Assembly: GCF_032190615.1 (NCBI RefSeq)
Contig: NZ_JAVLAT010000001.1
Location: 2,116,501-2,180,500 of the forward strand
DNA: 64,000 nt
DNA from: Brucella pseudogrignonensis
GTDB lineage: Bacteria; Pseudomonadota; Alphaproteobacteria; Rhizobiales; Rhizobiaceae
Direction: 5' to 3'
Shown: piece by piece, positions 53,577-64,000 of the stretch
Layout: every line of letters begins with the position of its first letter
How positions within the stretch are numbered: position 1 is the first letter of the stretch
The notes under the pieces: model-generated
Seen by the model: only the letters and a program-made list of their open reading frames with translations
Told to the model about the DNA's origin: nothing
Database searches by the model: none
Program-made: the position numbers and the translations under genes

Positions 53577-54368
53577 ATCGCCCTCCTGGGATTTTGTATC
53601 GGTGTTCTTTGTTATTCTGCGCTGACGGCATATTCAGGGTTTGATTCCAAATGCCCCCGCAGAACGCGATTATGTCTGAGGCACAATCCTAAAAGCTGCT
53701 GTCGAATTGCTGAAGGCAATTGAATCCTGACCGCGAATCTCTGGGGCTAATTTATTTTAAGAATCTTACCGACGGCGACGGGATTTTTCTTCTGGTCACA
53801 TCATGGCATTGCGACGACGAAATGAAGGAGTTTTAAACTCTATATATAACTGCAAATGGCGCCCTATATATAAAGAGTGTTTAGCAGCGTTATTTATCGG
53901 AAGTCTCGCCAAGTCTGACGCATTACGAACGGCGGCCGATACAGGATATGAATCAGAGATGACGGCGCTGGTTTCTGGGCGGCGCCATCGAAAATATCTT
54001 CAACGAGATCAGTCGATTTTAAATCGATTGATTCTATTCGCCTTAAAATGACGAAAGATCGTTCATCTCTATTTCCTCACGAAATTATGATGATTTCATG
54101 CTATATCAAATTTGGGTAGCATATATGGGCTTGCGGATGGTGCTTATTAAGCATCTTGAGCGCACTATACCCGCTTGATCGCGCTGGAGGGCTTGCGCTC
54201 GCGTGCATGCTGCGCTAACCGTCCAGCCAAATACTTAAGTTCGCACGGCATGCCCTTGAAGCTGCTTGAGGCGACGAGGTTGCAAGAGATGCAATGTGTC
54301 GCATGGTGGTAAGCTCTAAAAAGCTTATTACAGGCGGCGTCGCCTCGTATTCAAGCCGGATAAGGACC
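53577..54368. other. gene-poor region upstream of nuoA
   Basis: Apart from the integrase-like remnant at 53741-53960 I see no gene. The last 200 bases before 54369 must contain the nuo promoter and leader, but no clear boxes can be named. Confidence 0.5.
53741..53960 (+). pseudogene. decayed P4-type integrase remnant
   Basis: One frame (about 53741-53835) reads KNLTDGDGIFLLVT, close to the N-terminal LTDGGGLYLLV motif of P4-family tyrosine integrases. A second frame, shifted, reads WRPIYKE then IGSLAKSDALRTAAD (about 53857-53940), resembling the WR-x-Y and LG-x-YP-x-VSLADAR-x-AAD parts that follow in the same family. Stops and frame changes break it, and the catalytic domain is absent. The match is by eye only. 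Confidence 0.4.
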
Positions 54369-54734
54369 ATGAACGAGCTTTTAAGTTCCTATTTGCCGAT
54401 TGTCATCTTTCTCGGCATTGCGATGGTAATTGGTGTAGCCCTTCTGGTTGCGCCGTTTCTTGTCGCGTACAGACAGCCAGACCCGGAAAAGCTTTCAGCT
54501 TACGAGTGCGGCTTCAATGCTTTTGATGATGCTCGCATGAAATTCGACATCCGTTTCTATCTGGTGTCGATTCTCTTCATCATCTTCGATCTCGAAGTCG
54601 CCTTCCTGTTCCCATGGGCTGTGTCCTTTGGTGAAATCGGCTGGTTCGGTTTCCTGTCGATGATGCTTTTCCTTGGCGTTCTGACCATCGGCTTCATCTA
54701 TGAATGGAAGAAGGGAGCCCTCGAATGGGATTGA
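54369..54734 (+). CDS. nuoA: NADH-quinone oxidoreductase subunit A
   Basis: A 121-residue membrane subunit of complex I with three helices. YECGF with the conserved Cys and the [26 protein letters not shown] segment are diagnostic. ATG 54369 gives the normal N-terminus; the frame's start at 54294 is rejected. First gene of the nuo operon, overlapping nuoB by ten bases. Confidence 0.97.
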   Translation: MNELLSSYLPIVIFLGIAMVIGVALLVAPFLVAYRQPDPEKLSAYECGFNAFDDARMKFDIRFYLVSILFIIFDLEVAFLFPWAVSFGEIGWFGFLSMMLFLGVLTIGFIYEWKKGALEWD

Positions 54735-55318
54735 CCGGAACAAATCAAGCGTCTGGATCGACACTCATTGCTCCGCAACCAAAAGGCATTCTTGACCCGC
54801 GCACGGGCAAGCCTGTTGGTTCCGATGATGCGTTTTTCAACGATCTGAACAGCGAGCTGTCCGATAAGGGTTTCATCGTCACATCTGCTGACGCTCTGAT
54901 TACCTGGGCACGTACTGGCTCGCTGATGTGGATGACCTTTGGTCTCGCATGTTGCGCTGTGGAAATGATGCATATTTCCATGCCGCGTTATGATGCTGAG
55001 CGCTTTGGTATCGCGCCGCGTGCGTCACCGCGTCAGTCTGACGTTATGATCGTTGCAGGCACGCTGACCAACAAGATGGCTCCGGCTCTGCGCAAGGTCT
55101 ATGACCAGATGCCAGAGCCACGCTATGTCATTTCGATGGGTTCGTGCGCAAATGGTGGTGGCTACTACCACTACTCTTATTCTGTAGTGCGTGGTTGTGA
55201 CCGTGTTGTTCCTGTCGACATCTATGTGCCGGGTTGTCCTCCGACGGCTGAGGCGTTGCTTTATGGCATTCTTATGCTTCAGAAGAAGATCCGCCGCACA
55301 GGTACGATCGAGCGCTAA
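54725..55318 (+). CDS. nuoB: NADH-quinone oxidoreductase subunit B
   Basis: A 197-residue subunit that carries cluster N2, the last iron-sulfur centre before quinone. The four ligands Cys76, Cys77 (GLACCAVEM), Cys141 (GSCANGGG) and Cys171 (VPGCPPTAE) are present. ATG 54725 overlaps nuoA. Confidence 0.97.
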   Translation: MGLTGTNQASGSTLIAPQPKGILDPRTGKPVGSDDAFFNDLNSELSDKGFIVTSADALITWARTGSLMWMTFGLACCAVEMMHISMPRYDAERFGIAPRASPRQSDVMIVAGTLTNKMAPALRKVYDQMPEPRYVISMGSCANGGGYYHYSYSVVRGCDRVVPVDIYVPGCPPTAEALLYGILMLQKKIRRTGTIER

Positions 55319-55413
55319 GCGGACCTTTTGGTCTCAATGGTGCAAGAAGGTTTGTTAGAACTCGATCTGTTTTCCCAAGGATGGGTCGGGGTCTAAAAAA
55401 GGAAGTTAGAGAT

Positions 55414-56022
55414 ATGAGCGAAGAAGCTCTTGGTGAACTTTCCGGCTATATCAAAGAACGTCTCGGCGATGCGATCGAAGAGGCGAAGCTGGCCTATGGT
55501 GAGCTGACGCTGTCTGTTCCGGTTGCAAGCCTGATTAATGTTCTGACATTCCTGCGCGACGACGTGCAGTGCCAGTTCATTAACTTGACGGATATTTCCG
55601 GCGTTGATTATCCACAGCGCGCCAAGCGTTTTGACGTTGTTTATCAGTTCCTTTCACCACGCCAGAACCTGCGCATTCGTGTGAAGGTTCAGGCTGATGA
55701 GGACACGCTGGTTCCTTCTGCCGTATCGGTTTTCGTCGGCGCTGAGTGGTTTGAGCGCGAAGCCTACGACATGTATGGTATTCTGTTCTCCGGTCACCCT
55801 GATCTGCGTCGCATTCTGACCGATTACGGTTTTGAAGGTCATCCGCTGCGCAAAGACTTTCCGACCACTGGCTTCGTTGAAGTTCGTTACAGTGATGAAG
55901 CCAAGCGCGTCATTTATGAGCCTGTCATGCTGCGACAGGAATTCCGCAATTTTGACTTTCTCTCGCCATGGGAAGGGACGGATTACGTCCTGCCGGGCGA
56001 TGAAAAAGCCAAGACGAACTGA
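55414..56022 (+). CDS. nuoC: NADH-quinone oxidoreductase subunit C
   Basis: A 202-residue peripheral-arm subunit (30-kDa family). [45 protein letters not shown] is the family signature region, at about 108-155. Separate from nuoD, unlike the fused NuoCD of E. coli. ATG 55414 follows an AGGAAGTTAGAG site. Confidence 0.97.
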   Translation: MSEEALGELSGYIKERLGDAIEEAKLAYGELTLSVPVASLINVLTFLRDDVQCQFINLTDISGVDYPQRAKRFDVVYQFLSPRQNLRIRVKVQADEDTLVPSAVSVFVGAEWFEREAYDMYGILFSGHPDLRRILTDYGFEGHPLRKDFPTTGFVEVRYSDEAKRVIYEPVMLRQEFRNFDFLSPWEGTDYVLPGDEKAKTN

Positions 56023-56039
56023 GCGACAGGAAGCTAAAC

Positions 56040-57233
56040 ATGGCTGAGACTCAGGTCCGCAACTTTAATATTAACTTTGGTCCGCAGCACCCTGCTGCGC
56101 ACGGCGTTTTGCGTCTTGTTCTTGAACTCGACGGCGAAGTCGTGGAACGCGTTGATCCGCATATCGGTCTGCTACATCGCGGCACCGAAAAGCTGATGGA
56201 AACGAAGACTTATCTTCAGGCTTTGCCTTATCTCGACCGCCTCGACTACGTGGCGCCGATGAATCAGGAACACGCCTATGCTTTGGCTGTTGAGCGTCTG
56301 CTTGGCATTACAGTGCCGAAGCGTGGTCAGCTGATCCGTGTTCTTTTCTCGGAAATCGGTCGTATTCTGAACCATCTTCTGAACGTGACCACTCAGGCTA
56401 TGGACGTTGGTGCACTGACGCCGCCGCTGTGGGGCTTTGAAGAGCGCGAAAAGCTGATGGTGTTTTACGAGCGCGCTTGTGGCGCACGTATGCATGCTGC
56501 TTACTTCCGTCCGGGTGGTGTTCATCAGGACATTCCTGACCAGCTCGTTGAAGACATCGGCAAATGGATTGATCCGTTTCTCGCAACGACGCTCACGAAC
56601 CTTGACAACCTTATTACGCCAAACCGTATTTTCAAGCAGCGTAACGTCGACATCGGCGTTGTTTCGCTCGAAGATGCATGGGCTTGGGGCTTCTCGGGCG
56701 TCATGGTTCGCGGTTCGGGTGCAGCATGGGATCTGCGTAAGTCGCAGCCATATGAGTGCTACAACGAAATGGAATTTGATATTCCAATCGGTAAGAACGG
56801 CGACTGCTATGACCGTTACCTGATCCGTATGGAAGAAATGCGCCAGTCGGCGCGCATCATGCGCCAGTGCGTTGATCTTCTGCTTGGCAAGGAACGTGTT
56901 GGTCCTGTTTCGCACACCGACAACAAAATTGTGCCGCCAAAGCGCGGCGAGATGAAGCGCTCGATGGAAGCGCTCATCCATCACTTCAAGCTTTACACGG
57001 AAGGCTACCATGTGCCTGCCGGTGAAGTTTATGCAGCAGTTGAAGCGCCAAAAGGTGAATTTGGTGTCTTCCTCGTATCGGATGGCTCCAACAAGCCTTA
57101 CCGCTGCAAGCTGCGCGCGCCGGGCTTTGCCCATCTTCAGGCTATGGATTTCCTGTGCCGCGGCCACATGCTGGCTGACGTGTCGGCAATCCTTGGCTCG
57201 CTCGATATCGTGTTTGGTGAGGTTGACCGCTGA
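56040..57233 (+). CDS. nuoD: NADH-quinone oxidoreductase subunit D
   Basis: A 397-residue (49-kDa family) subunit that forms the quinone pocket with NuoB. The N-terminal [14 protein letters not shown] motif contains the quinone-site His; [10 protein letters not shown] and [20 protein letters not shown] are also diagnostic. The ATG of nuoE overlaps its stop (TGATG). Confidence 0.98.
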   Translation: MAETQVRNFNINFGPQHPAAHGVLRLVLELDGEVVERVDPHIGLLHRGTEKLMETKTYLQALPYLDRLDYVAPMNQEHAYALAVERLLGITVPKRGQLIRVLFSEIGRILNHLLNVTTQAMDVGALTPPLWGFEEREKLMVFYERACGARMHAAYFRPGGVHQDIPDQLVEDIGKWIDPFLATTLTNLDNLITPNRIFKQRNVDIGVVSLEDAWAWGFSGVMVRGSGAAWDLRKSQPYECYNEMEFDIPIGKNGDCYDRYLIRMEEMRQSARIMRQCVDLLLGKERVGPVSHTDNKIVPPKRGEMKRSMEALIHHFKLYTEGYHVPAGEVYAAVEAPKGEFGVFLVSDGSNKPYRCKLRAPGFAHLQAMDFLCRGHMLADVSAILGSLDIVFGEVDR

Positions 57234-57970
57234 TGTCCGTTCGCCGTCTCGCAGATGATGCCGTCCAGCCGGCTGGTTTCGCTTTCAACGCGGAAAACCA
57301 GGCTTGGGCGCACAAGACGATCGCAAAATACCCGGAAGGCCGTCAGCAGTCGGCTGTTATTCCGCTGCTCATGCGTGCGCAAGAGCAAGAGGGATGGGTT
57401 ACAAAAGCTGCAATCGAATATGTAGCTCACATGCTCGACATGCCGCTGATCCGCGTTCTGGAAGTTGCAACCTTCTATACGCAGTTCCAGCTGAAGCCAG
57501 TTGGAACCCGCGCCCACATTCAGGTTTGCGGCACTACACCATGCATGTTGCGTGGCTCGGAAGCGCTGATGGATGTTTGCCGTCATAAAATCCACCACGA
57601 TCCTTTCGAGCTGAATGCCGAAGGCACGCTGTCGTGGGAAGAAGTTGAGTGTCAGGGCGCTTGCGTCAATGCGCCGATGGTCATGATCTTCAAGGATGCT
57701 TATGAAGACCTGACGCCTGAACGTCTTGCTGAAATCATCGATACGTTTGAAGCAGGCAAGGGCGACACAGTTAAGCCGGGTCCACAGGATGGCCGTATCA
57801 CGTCTGAACCCATGGGTGGACTGACGGCTCTGACCGAAGATCTCGACTACAAACAGGTTGGTCTGGAAACCCGTAAGGCATCTGATGCCGCAGTTGCTAA
57901 AGCCAAGGCAGAAGCCGAAGCAAAGGCAAAGGCTGAAGCAGAAGCCGCAACCAAAGACGGAAGCAGGTGA
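57233..57970 (+). CDS. nuoE: NADH-quinone oxidoreductase subunit E
   Basis: A 245-residue (24-kDa family) subunit with the N1a [2Fe-2S] cluster: CGTTPCMLRG and CQGACVNAP supply the four Cys. It is about 80 residues longer than E. coli NuoE; the extra C-terminal tail is a low-complexity Ala/Lys/Glu stretch common in alphaproteobacteria. Confidence 0.97.
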   Translation: MSVRRLADDAVQPAGFAFNAENQAWAHKTIAKYPEGRQQSAVIPLLMRAQEQEGWVTKAAIEYVAHMLDMPLIRVLEVATFYTQFQLKPVGTRAHIQVCGTTPCMLRGSEALMDVCRHKIHHDPFELNAEGTLSWEEVECQGACVNAPMVMIFKDAYEDLTPERLAEIIDTFEAGKGDTVKPGPQDGRITSEPMGGLTALTEDLDYKQVGLETRKASDAAVAKAKAEAEAKAKAEAEAATKDGSR

Positions 57971-57973
57971 GAC

Positions 57974-59281
57974 ATGCTGGCTGATAAAGATCGCATCTTC
58001 ACCAATATCTATGGCTTTAAAGACCAGTCGCTGAAAGGCGCAATGTCACGTGGCCATTGGGATAACACCAAGGGCTTCATCGAAAAGGGCCGTGACTGGA
58101 TCATCAACGAAATGAAGGCATCAAACCTTCGTGGACGTGGTGGTGCAGGCTTTCCGACTGGCCTGAAATGGTCGTTCATGCCGAAGGAAGTGACGGATCG
58201 TCCGCATTACCTCGTCGTGAATGCCGATGAATCCGAGCCAGGCACCTGTAAGGACCGCGAAATTCTGCGCCACGATCCGCACACGCTGATCGAAGGCTGC
58301 GTTATCGCCGGTTGTGCAATGAGTGCGCACACCGCTTACATCTATTTGCGCGGCGAATTCATGCGTGAGCGTGAAGCGCTGCAGGCAGCAATTGATGAGT
58401 GCTATGATGCTGGCCTTCTGGGTAAGAACAATAAGTGCGGCTGGGATATGGATATATTCCTTCATCACGGCGCTGGCGCTTATATCTGCGGCGAAGAAAC
58501 CGCTCTGCTCGAAAGCCTTGAAGGCAAGAAGGGCCAGCCACGTCTGAAGCCTCCGTTCCCTGCGAATATGGGTCTTTATGGCTGCCCGACGACTGTTAAC
58601 AACGTTGAATCGATTGCTGTTGCTCCGACAATCTTACGTCGTGGTGGTGCATGGTTCTCGTCGATTGGCCGTCCGAACAATGTCGGCACCAAGCTGTTCC
58701 AGATTTCTGGTCATGTGAACACGCCTTGCACAGTTGAAGAAAGCCTCGGCATCACCTTCCGCGAGCTGATCGAAAAGCACGCTGGCGGTATTCGTGGTGG
58801 CTGGGACAATCTGCTCGGTGTTATTCCCGGCGGTGCATCCTGCCCGATCATCAAGGGCGAAGACATGATGGACGCCATCATGGACTTTGATGGCATGCGC
58901 GAAAAGAAATCTTCGTTCGGTACCGGCGGCGTGATCGTCATGGACAAGTCCACCGACGTCATCAAGGCAATTGCGCGTCTTTCCGCTTTCTTCAAGCATG
59001 AAAGCTGCGGCCAGTGCACGCCATGCCGTGAAGGCACCGGTTGGATGTGGCGCGTCATGGAACGCATGGTCAAGGGTAACGCGCAGAAGCGCGAAATCGA
59101 CATGCTTCTCGACGTTACCAAGCAGATTGAAGGTCATACGATCTGCGCGCTTGGTGATGCTGCTGCATGGCCTATTCAGGGTCTGATCCGCAATTTCCGT
59201 CCGGAAATTGAAAAGCGCATTGACGATTATACACGCAACGCCGTTCAGAGCCGCAATATCCGTCTGGAAGCAGCGGAATAG
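57974..59281 (+). CDS. nuoF: NADH-quinone oxidoreductase subunit F
   Basis: A 435-residue (51-kDa) subunit that binds NADH and [16 protein letters not shown] near 54-66 is the nucleotide loop, [11 protein letters not shown] binds FMN, and [14 protein letters not shown] plus a later Cys (HTICALGD) bind the N3 [4Fe-4S] cluster. Three bases after nuoE. Confidence 0.98.
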   Translation: MLADKDRIFTNIYGFKDQSLKGAMSRGHWDNTKGFIEKGRDWIINEMKASNLRGRGGAGFPTGLKWSFMPKEVTDRPHYLVVNADESEPGTCKDREILRHDPHTLIEGCVIAGCAMSAHTAYIYLRGEFMREREALQAAIDECYDAGLLGKNNKCGWDMDIFLHHGAGAYICGEETALLESLEGKKGQPRLKPPFPANMGLYGCPTTVNNVESIAVAPTILRRGGAWFSSIGRPNNVGTKLFQISGHVNTPCTVEESLGITFRELIEKHAGGIRGGWDNLLGVIPGGASCPIIKGEDMMDAIMDFDGMREKKSSFGTGGVIVMDKSTDVIKAIARLSAFFKHESCGQCTPCREGTGWMWRVMERMVKGNAQKREIDMLLDVTKQIEGHTICALGDAAAWPIQGLIRNFRPEIEKRIDDYTRNAVQSRNIRLEAAE

Positions 59282-59376
59282 GGCTTAGGCATTGTGTAGT
59301 GCAGCCCACCTCCCATGGGCTGCAAGTGAGTTTGACATCTGGAAGATGCGGCAAGAGCCGCAGGTTTGGATAAGCG

Positions 59377-61461
59377 ATGGCAAATATTAAGGTTGACGGC
59401 ACAGAGATCGAAGTACCCGATCACTATACGCTCCTTCAGGCTGCCGAAGCCGCGGGGGCTGAAGTCCCGCGTTTTTGTTTCCACGAACGGCTTTCCATCG
59501 CTGGAAACTGCCGCATGTGCCTTGTTGAAGTGAAGGGCGGACCGCCAAAGCCGGCCGCATCCTGCGCTATGGGTGTTCGCGATTTGCGTCCTGGCCCGAA
59601 CGGCGAAGCACCTGAAATTTTCACCAACACGCCTATGGTCAAGAAGGCCCGCGAAGGCGTGATGGAATTCTTGCTCATCAACCATCCGCTCGATTGCCCG
59701 ATTTGCGATCAGGCTGGTGAGTGCGATCTGCAGGATCAGGCCATGGCGTTTGGTACTGATGGCTCGCGCTATCGCGAAAACAAGCGTGCGGTTGAAAACA
59801 AGTATATCGGCCCACTCGTCAAGACGGTTATGACGCGCTGCATTCACTGCACGCGCTGCGTTCGCTTCACAACCGAAGTGGCTGGCATTTCTGAATTGGG
59901 CCTCATTGGTCGCGGTGAAGATGCTGAAATCACCACCTATCTTGAACGCGCAATGACCTCGGAACTGCAGGGCAACGTGATTGACCTTTGCCCGGTTGGT
60001 GCTCTGACCTCGCGTCCATATGAATTTCAGGCACGTCCGTGGGAACTGAACAAGACAGAAACCATCGACGTGATGGACGCTGTTGGTTCAAACATCCGCG
60101 TTGACACTCGTGGCCGTGAAGTGATGCGTATCATGCCGCGCGTCAATGAGCAGGTGAACGAAGAGTGGATTTCCGACAAGACCCGCTTCATCTGGGATGG
60201 TCTGCGCACACAGCGCCTTGATCGCCCATATGTTCGCAAGGGTGGCCGTCTGGTTGCTGTCACGTGGCCAGAAGCTTTTGCAACAATCGCTGCAAAGGTT
60301 TCTTCGACTTCAGCTGATAAGATCGGCGCAGTTGCTGGTGATCTGGCTTCGGTTGAAGAACTCTACGCTCTGAAAAACCTCATCGGATCGCTCGGCTCGA
60401 AGAATATCGACAGCCGTCAGGATGGCGCAGCACTTGATCCGGCTCTCGGTCGTGCAAGCTATCTCTTTAACACAACGATCGAAGGCATTGAAAATGCTGA
60501 CGCTCTTCTGATTATCGGTTCCAACCCACGCGTTGAAGCTGCTGTTCTGAATGCGCGTATTCGTAAGCGTCAGCGTATGGGCCATTTCCCGATTGCTATG
60601 ATCGGTGAACAGGCTGAGCTGCGTTACAACTACGAATATCTTGGCGCTGGCGCAGACACACTGGCAGCTGTTGCTGCTGGCAAGAATGCATTCCGCGACG
60701 TATTGGCTAAGGCAGAGCGTCCGCTGATCATCGTTGGTCAGGGTGCATTGACCGGCGAAAACGGTGCCGCTGTTCTCGCTCAAGCTGCAAAGCTGGCACA
60801 GGATGTTGGCGCGATCAGCGCCGAGTGGAATGGTTTCTCGGTTTTGCACACAGCCGCTTCCCGCGTTGGTGCTCTTGATCTCGGTGTTGTTCCGGGTGAG
60901 GGCGGCAAGGCTGCGAACGACATGCTTGGCAATCTTGATCTTGTGTTCCTGCTTGGTGCAGACGAACTCGACATGACCAAGAAAGCATCGAGCTTCGTTG
61001 TCTATATCGGCACACACGGCGATGCCGGTGCACATGCCGCTGACGTTATTCTTCCGGGTGCAGCCTATACCGAAAAGTCGGGTACATGGCTCAACACGGA
61101 AGGTCGCGTTCAGCTTGGCAACCGTGCTGGCTTTGCTCCGGGCGAAGCTAAGGAAGATTGGGCAATCTTGCGCGCTCTTTCCGACACGCTCGGCAAGCGT
61201 TTGCCGTTTGACAGTCTTTCGCAGCTTCGCGCCAAGCTCTATGCAGACTTCCCGCATATGATGGCGATTGACACGATTGCTCCTGCAAATGCAGACGATC
61301 TGTCGGCGCTTGCAGCAAAAGCATCTAACCTTTCTGGCGGCGCTGCGTTCGTTTCGCCGGTCAAGGATTTCTATCTGACGAACCCAATCGCGCGTGCTTC
61401 CGCTGTCATGGCCGAGTGCTCGGCGCTTGCGGCCGGCAGCTTCCAACAGGCAGCTGAGTAA
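59377..61461 (+). CDS. nuoG: NADH-quinone oxidoreductase subunit G
   Basis: A 694-residue (75-kDa) subunit. The N-terminal ferredoxin-like part has the [2Fe-2S] ligands in [25 protein letters not shown] spacing, then His/Cys ligands, [13 protein letters not shown] and [10 protein letters not shown] for the N4 and N5 clusters. The rest is a molybdopterin-oxidoreductase-like fold without cofactor. A 95-base gap separates it from nuoF. Confidence 0.98.
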   Translation: MANIKVDGTEIEVPDHYTLLQAAEAAGAEVPRFCFHERLSIAGNCRMCLVEVKGGPPKPAASCAMGVRDLRPGPNGEAPEIFTNTPMVKKAREGVMEFLLINHPLDCPICDQAGECDLQDQAMAFGTDGSRYRENKRAVENKYIGPLVKTVMTRCIHCTRCVRFTTEVAGISELGLIGRGEDAEITTYLERAMTSELQGNVIDLCPVGALTSRPYEFQARPWELNKTETIDVMDAVGSNIRVDTRGREVMRIMPRVNEQVNEEWISDKTRFIWDGLRTQRLDRPYVRKGGRLVAVTWPEAFATIAAKVSSTSADKIGAVAGDLASVEELYALKNLIGSLGSKNIDSRQDGAALDPALGRASYLFNTTIEGIENADALLIIGSNPRVEAAVLNARIRKRQRMGHFPIAMIGEQAELRYNYEYLGAGADTLAAVAAGKNAFRDVLAKAERPLIIVGQGALTGENGAAVLAQAAKLAQDVGAISAEWNGFSVLHTAASRVGALDLGVVPGEGGKAANDMLGNLDLVFLLGADELDMTKKASSFVVYIGTHGDAGAHAADVILPGAAYTEKSGTWLNTEGRVQLGNRAGFAPGEAKEDWAILRALSDTLGKRLPFDSLSQLRAKLYADFPHMMAIDTIAPANADDLSALAAKASNLSGGAAFVSPVKDFYLTNPIARASAVMAECSALAAGSFQQAAE

Positions 61462-61480
61462 GCGAGAGAGAGACGGAATA

Positions 61481-62524
61481 ATGGACGGAATTTTTGCAGC
61501 TTACGTCTTGCCTGCGCTGATCATAGCGCTGAAGTCGGTCGTTCTGCTTGTCGTATTGCTGATCGTCGTGGCTTACCTGCTTTATGCGGATCGTAAGATC
61601 TGGGCAGCCGTGCAGCTTCGCCGTGGACCAAACGTTGTTGGTCCTTGGGGTCTGTTTCAGGCTTTCGCCGATCTTCTGAAGTTCGTCGTTAAAGAGCCGA
61701 TCATTCCTTCGGGCGCGAATAAGGGTGTGTTTCTTCTCGCACCTTTCATTTCGGCGGTTCTGGCGATGGCAACATGGGCGGTCATCCCGGTCAATGAAGG
61801 CTGGGCGATTGCAAACATCAATGTCGGCATTCTCTATATCTTCGCTATTTCTTCGCTTGAAGTTTATGGCGTGATTATGGGCGGCTGGGCTTCGAACTCG
61901 AAGTATCCGTTCCTGGGTGCACTTCGTTCGGCAGCGCAGATGGTCTCTTATGAAGTGTCGATTGGCTTTGTGATCGTTACGGTTCTGCTCACAGTTGGCT
62001 CACTCAACATGACAGACATTGTGCTTTCGCAGAATACGGGTCTTGGCACATCGCTAGGTCTGCCTGCTTCGTTCCTCGATTGGAACTGGCTGGTTCTGTT
62101 CCCGATGTTCGTGATCTTCTTCATTTCGGCGCTTGCTGAAACGAACCGTCCGCCATTCGATCTTGTCGAAGCTGAATCCGAACTCGTGGCCGGTCATATG
62201 ATCGAATATTCGTCCACGCCGTTCCTTCTGTTCTTCCTCGGCGAGTATGTGGCGATCACGCTGATGTGCGCCCTGATGACCACACTCTTCCTTGGCGGCT
62301 GGTTGCCTCCGGTTGACGTATGGTTCCTCAACTGGGTTCCGGGCATCATCTGGTTTATGCTCAAGCTCTGCTTCTGCTTCTTCCTGTTCGCAATGGTGAA
62401 GGCTTTTGTACCGCGTTATCGTTATGACCAGCTGATGCGTCTGGGTTGGAAAGTGTTCCTGCCAATTTCGCTTGGTATGGTTGTTCTGACCGCAACCGTC
62501 ATCAAAGTCTTCGATCTGGTGTAA
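61481..62524 (+). CDS. nuoH: NADH-quinone oxidoreductase subunit H
   Basis: A 347-residue membrane subunit (ND1) at the join with the peripheral arm. [29 protein letters not shown] (about 34-62) and [20 protein letters not shown] are universal. ATG 61481 gives the known N-terminus; the frame's start at 61394 lies in nuoG. Confidence 0.98.
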   Translation: MDGIFAAYVLPALIIALKSVVLLVVLLIVVAYLLYADRKIWAAVQLRRGPNVVGPWGLFQAFADLLKFVVKEPIIPSGANKGVFLLAPFISAVLAMATWAVIPVNEGWAIANINVGILYIFAISSLEVYGVIMGGWASNSKYPFLGALRSAAQMVSYEVSIGFVIVTVLLTVGSLNMTDIVLSQNTGLGTSLGLPASFLDWNWLVLFPMFVIFFISALAETNRPPFDLVEAESELVAGHMIEYSSTPFLLFFLGEYVAITLMCALMTTLFLGGWLPPVDVWFLNWVPGIIWFMLKLCFCFFLFAMVKAFVPRYRYDQLMRLGWKVFLPISLGMVVLTATVIKVFDLV

Positions 62525-62536
62525 GGAGAAAGATAA

Positions 62537-63028
62537 ATGGCTTCATTCGCACAGGCCGCGAAATCCCTCCTTCTCAAGGAATTCGTTGCGGCTTTCTTCC
62601 TCTCCATGCGCCAGTTCTTCGCGCCAAAAGCGACGCTGAACTACCCGCATGAAAAGGGTCCGATTTCGCCTCGTTTTCGTGGCGAGCATGCACTGCGCCG
62701 TTACCCAAATGGCGAAGAACGCTGCATTGCTTGTAAGCTTTGCGAAGCGATCTGCCCGGCACAGGCTATCACCATTGAAGCGGGTCCACGCCGCAATGAC
62801 GGTACGCGCCGCACGGTTCGTTACGATATTGATATGGTGAAGTGCATCTATTGCGGTTTCTGTCAGGAAGCGTGTCCGGTGGATGCAATCGTTGAAGGTC
62901 CAAATTTCGAGTTTGCGACCGAAACCCGCGAAGAGCTTTACTATGACAAGGACAAGCTCCTTGCCAATGGCGATCGCTGGGAACGCGAAATTGCGCGCAA
63001 CATCGCAATGGATGCGCCATATCGCTGA
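62537..63028 (+). CDS. nuoI: NADH-quinone oxidoreductase subunit I
   Basis: A 163-residue (TYKY) subunit with two [4Fe-4S] motifs: [12 protein letters not shown] (about 62-73) and [12 protein letters not shown] (about 101-112), carrying clusters N6a and N6b. An N-terminal amphipathic segment anchors it at the membrane. Confidence 0.98.
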   Translation: MASFAQAAKSLLLKEFVAAFFLSMRQFFAPKATLNYPHEKGPISPRFRGEHALRRYPNGEERCIACKLCEAICPAQAITIEAGPRRNDGTRRTVRYDIDMVKCIYCGFCQEACPVDAIVEGPNFEFATETREELYYDKDKLLANGDRWEREIARNIAMDAPYR

Positions 63029-63196
63029 TTGGTATTGCTGAAACGCGGTTTCAGCATCCGGTTTGAAAAGCGGCAACAAGAAGGGGCGGCCCATCTTGTT
63101 GCTGGAATTTAAGTTTCGCGATTATTCGCGGCAAACAAAGACTAAAGCGGATGAAGCAATCAGGCTTTGTCCACGGAAAGGTGTTGGGGGATCCCC

Positions 63197-63814
63197 ATGC
63201 TGACAGGTATTGCGGCAGCGTTCTTCTATCTGTTCGCCTTTATCATGATCGCCAGTGCGTTCATGGTAATTGCGGCACGCAACCCCGTGCATTCGGTACT
63301 GTTTCTCATCCTCGCTTTCTTCAATGCAGCGGCCCTGTTCCTGCTGACAGGGGCCGAGTTCCTCGCCATGATCCTGCTCGTCGTTTATGTCGGTGCTGTG
63401 GCGGTTCTCTTCCTCTTCGTCGTCATGATGCTGGATGTTGACTTCTCCGAATTGAAGCGCGGTGCGCTGCAATATGCGCCGGTTGGTGCTCTGGTTGGTC
63501 TGATCCTGCTGGGCGAGCTGATTGTTGTATTTGCGGGTTCGATGTTCACGCCTAAGCTGGGGCAGGGTGCGGTTCCAATCCCTGACATTGCTGAACGCAC
63601 CAACACTGCTGCCCTCGGCGACATTCTTTACACTGACTTTGTCTTCAACTTCCAGATTGCTGGATTGGTCCTTCTGGTCGCCATGATCGGTGCGATTGTT
63701 CTGACGCTGCGGCACAAGCCAAATGTGAAGCGCCAGTCGATTTCGGATCAGGTTGCTCGTACGCCTGAAACGGCGATCGAGATCAAGCAAGTCGAAACAG
63801 GCAAGGGCATTTGA
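63197..63814 (+). CDS. nuoJ: NADH-quinone oxidoreductase subunit J
   Basis: A 205-residue membrane subunit (ND6) with five helices. [23 protein letters not shown] and [26 protein letters not shown] carry the conserved pi-bulge helix. ATG 63197 starts directly at the first helix; the longer frame from 63167 is rejected. Confidence 0.97.
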   Translation: MLTGIAAAFFYLFAFIMIASAFMVIAARNPVHSVLFLILAFFNAAALFLLTGAEFLAMILLVVYVGAVAVLFLFVVMMLDVDFSELKRGALQYAPVGALVGLILLGELIVVFAGSMFTPKLGQGAVPIPDIAERTNTAALGDILYTDFVFNFQIAGLVLLVAMIGAIVLTLRHKPNVKRQSISDQVARTPETAIEIKQVETGKGI

Positions 63815-63824
63815 GGAAAAGAAT

Positions 63825-64000
63825 ATGGAAATCGGTATTTCTCATTATCTGACCGTATCAGCCATCCTGTTCACCCTTGGCGTTTTCGGTATCTTCTTAA
63901 ACCGTAAGAACGTCATCGTTATCCTGATGTCTGTCGAATTGATCCTTCTCTCGGTCAATCTCAATTTTGTGGCGTTTTCTTCTGTGCTTGGCGATATGGT
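63825..64000 (+). CDS. nuoK: NADH-quinone oxidoreductase subunit K, partial
   Basis: The first 58 codons are present before the window ends: a start [10 protein letters not shown], two helices and the [16 protein letters not shown] segment with the conserved membrane Glu of ND4L. ATG 63825 follows GAGGAAAAG. The 3' part lies outside the window. Confidence 0.95.
   Translation, partial: MEIGISHYLTVSAILFTLGVFGIFLNRKNVIVILMSVELILLSVNLNFVAFSSVLGDM

Noticed and set aside
53263..53631. 122-codon minus-strand frame
   Set aside because: No family features; the better candidate in this stretch is the 31-residue frame with a strong ribosome site.

Overview
The window looks like a piece of the main chromosome of an alphaproteobacterium of the order Rhizobiales, most likely Brucellaceae (Ochrobactrum-type Brucella). 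This rests on recognised protein types and gene order (hppA; bamE, ubiquinol-cytochrome c chaperone, DUF177, plsX, fabH, ihfA, merR; rplM-rpsI; an alphaproteobacterial nuo operon with a long NuoE) and on moderate GC content. No database search was possible, so the genus is an inference.

Layout. 1-7900 is core metabolism: proton-pumping pyrophosphatase, outer-membrane assembly lipoprotein, phospholipid and fatty-acid initiation (plsX, fabH), IHF alpha and a MerR regulator. 7900-10500 is a small accessory patch: a guanidinium exporter (gdx/sugE) controlled by a guanidine-II riboswitch, a second copy of that riboswitch upstream of an orphan fragment of ATP synthase subunit a, an exported metallo-beta-lactamase-fold hydrolase and a small secreted protein. 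10500-19120 is a compact polysaccharide locus (ligase/polymerase, initiating sugar-phosphate transferase, glycosyltransferase, export lipoprotein, chain-length protein, GNAT protein). 19140-27000 is housekeeping: heme A synthase, argC, agmatinase, rpsI/rplM, thioesterase, metY and a cupin.

27145-39731 is a complete-looking ectoine uptake and catabolism island. It holds an EnuR-type MocR regulator, the EhuABCD importer, EutB/EutC, DoeA, DoeB, the Lrp regulator DoeX, DoeC and DoeD. Ectoine would be imported, hydrolysed, deacetylated to diaminobutyrate, transaminated to aspartate semialdehyde and oxidised to aspartate. EutA, known from other hydroxyectoine clusters, is not in the window.

39833-51802 is the strongest candidate for an undescribed system. 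A SorC-family regulator, with a 16-bp perfect inverted-repeat operator, is divergent from a ribose-type ABC importer. The importer is followed by a two-subunit TPP-dependent dehydrogenase (AcoA/AcoB-like), an E2 protein with two lipoyl domains and an alpha/beta-hydrolase domain instead of an acyltransferase, an AhpD-like CxxC protein, an FGGY sugar kinase and two SDR dehydrogenases. Tight overlaps join the dehydrogenase genes. The parts suggest import, oxidation/phosphorylation and thiamine-dependent C-C cleavage of a sugar or polyol; the substrate cannot be read from sequence.

51803-54368 is a gene-poor gap around tRNA-Val(UAC) and tRNA-Asp(GUC) with decayed material: a protein fragment, a probable frameshifted integrase remnant, inverted repeats and one possible 31-residue membrane protein. 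54369-64000 is the nuo operon (nuoA to nuoJ complete, nuoK cut by the window end), encoding respiratory complex I.
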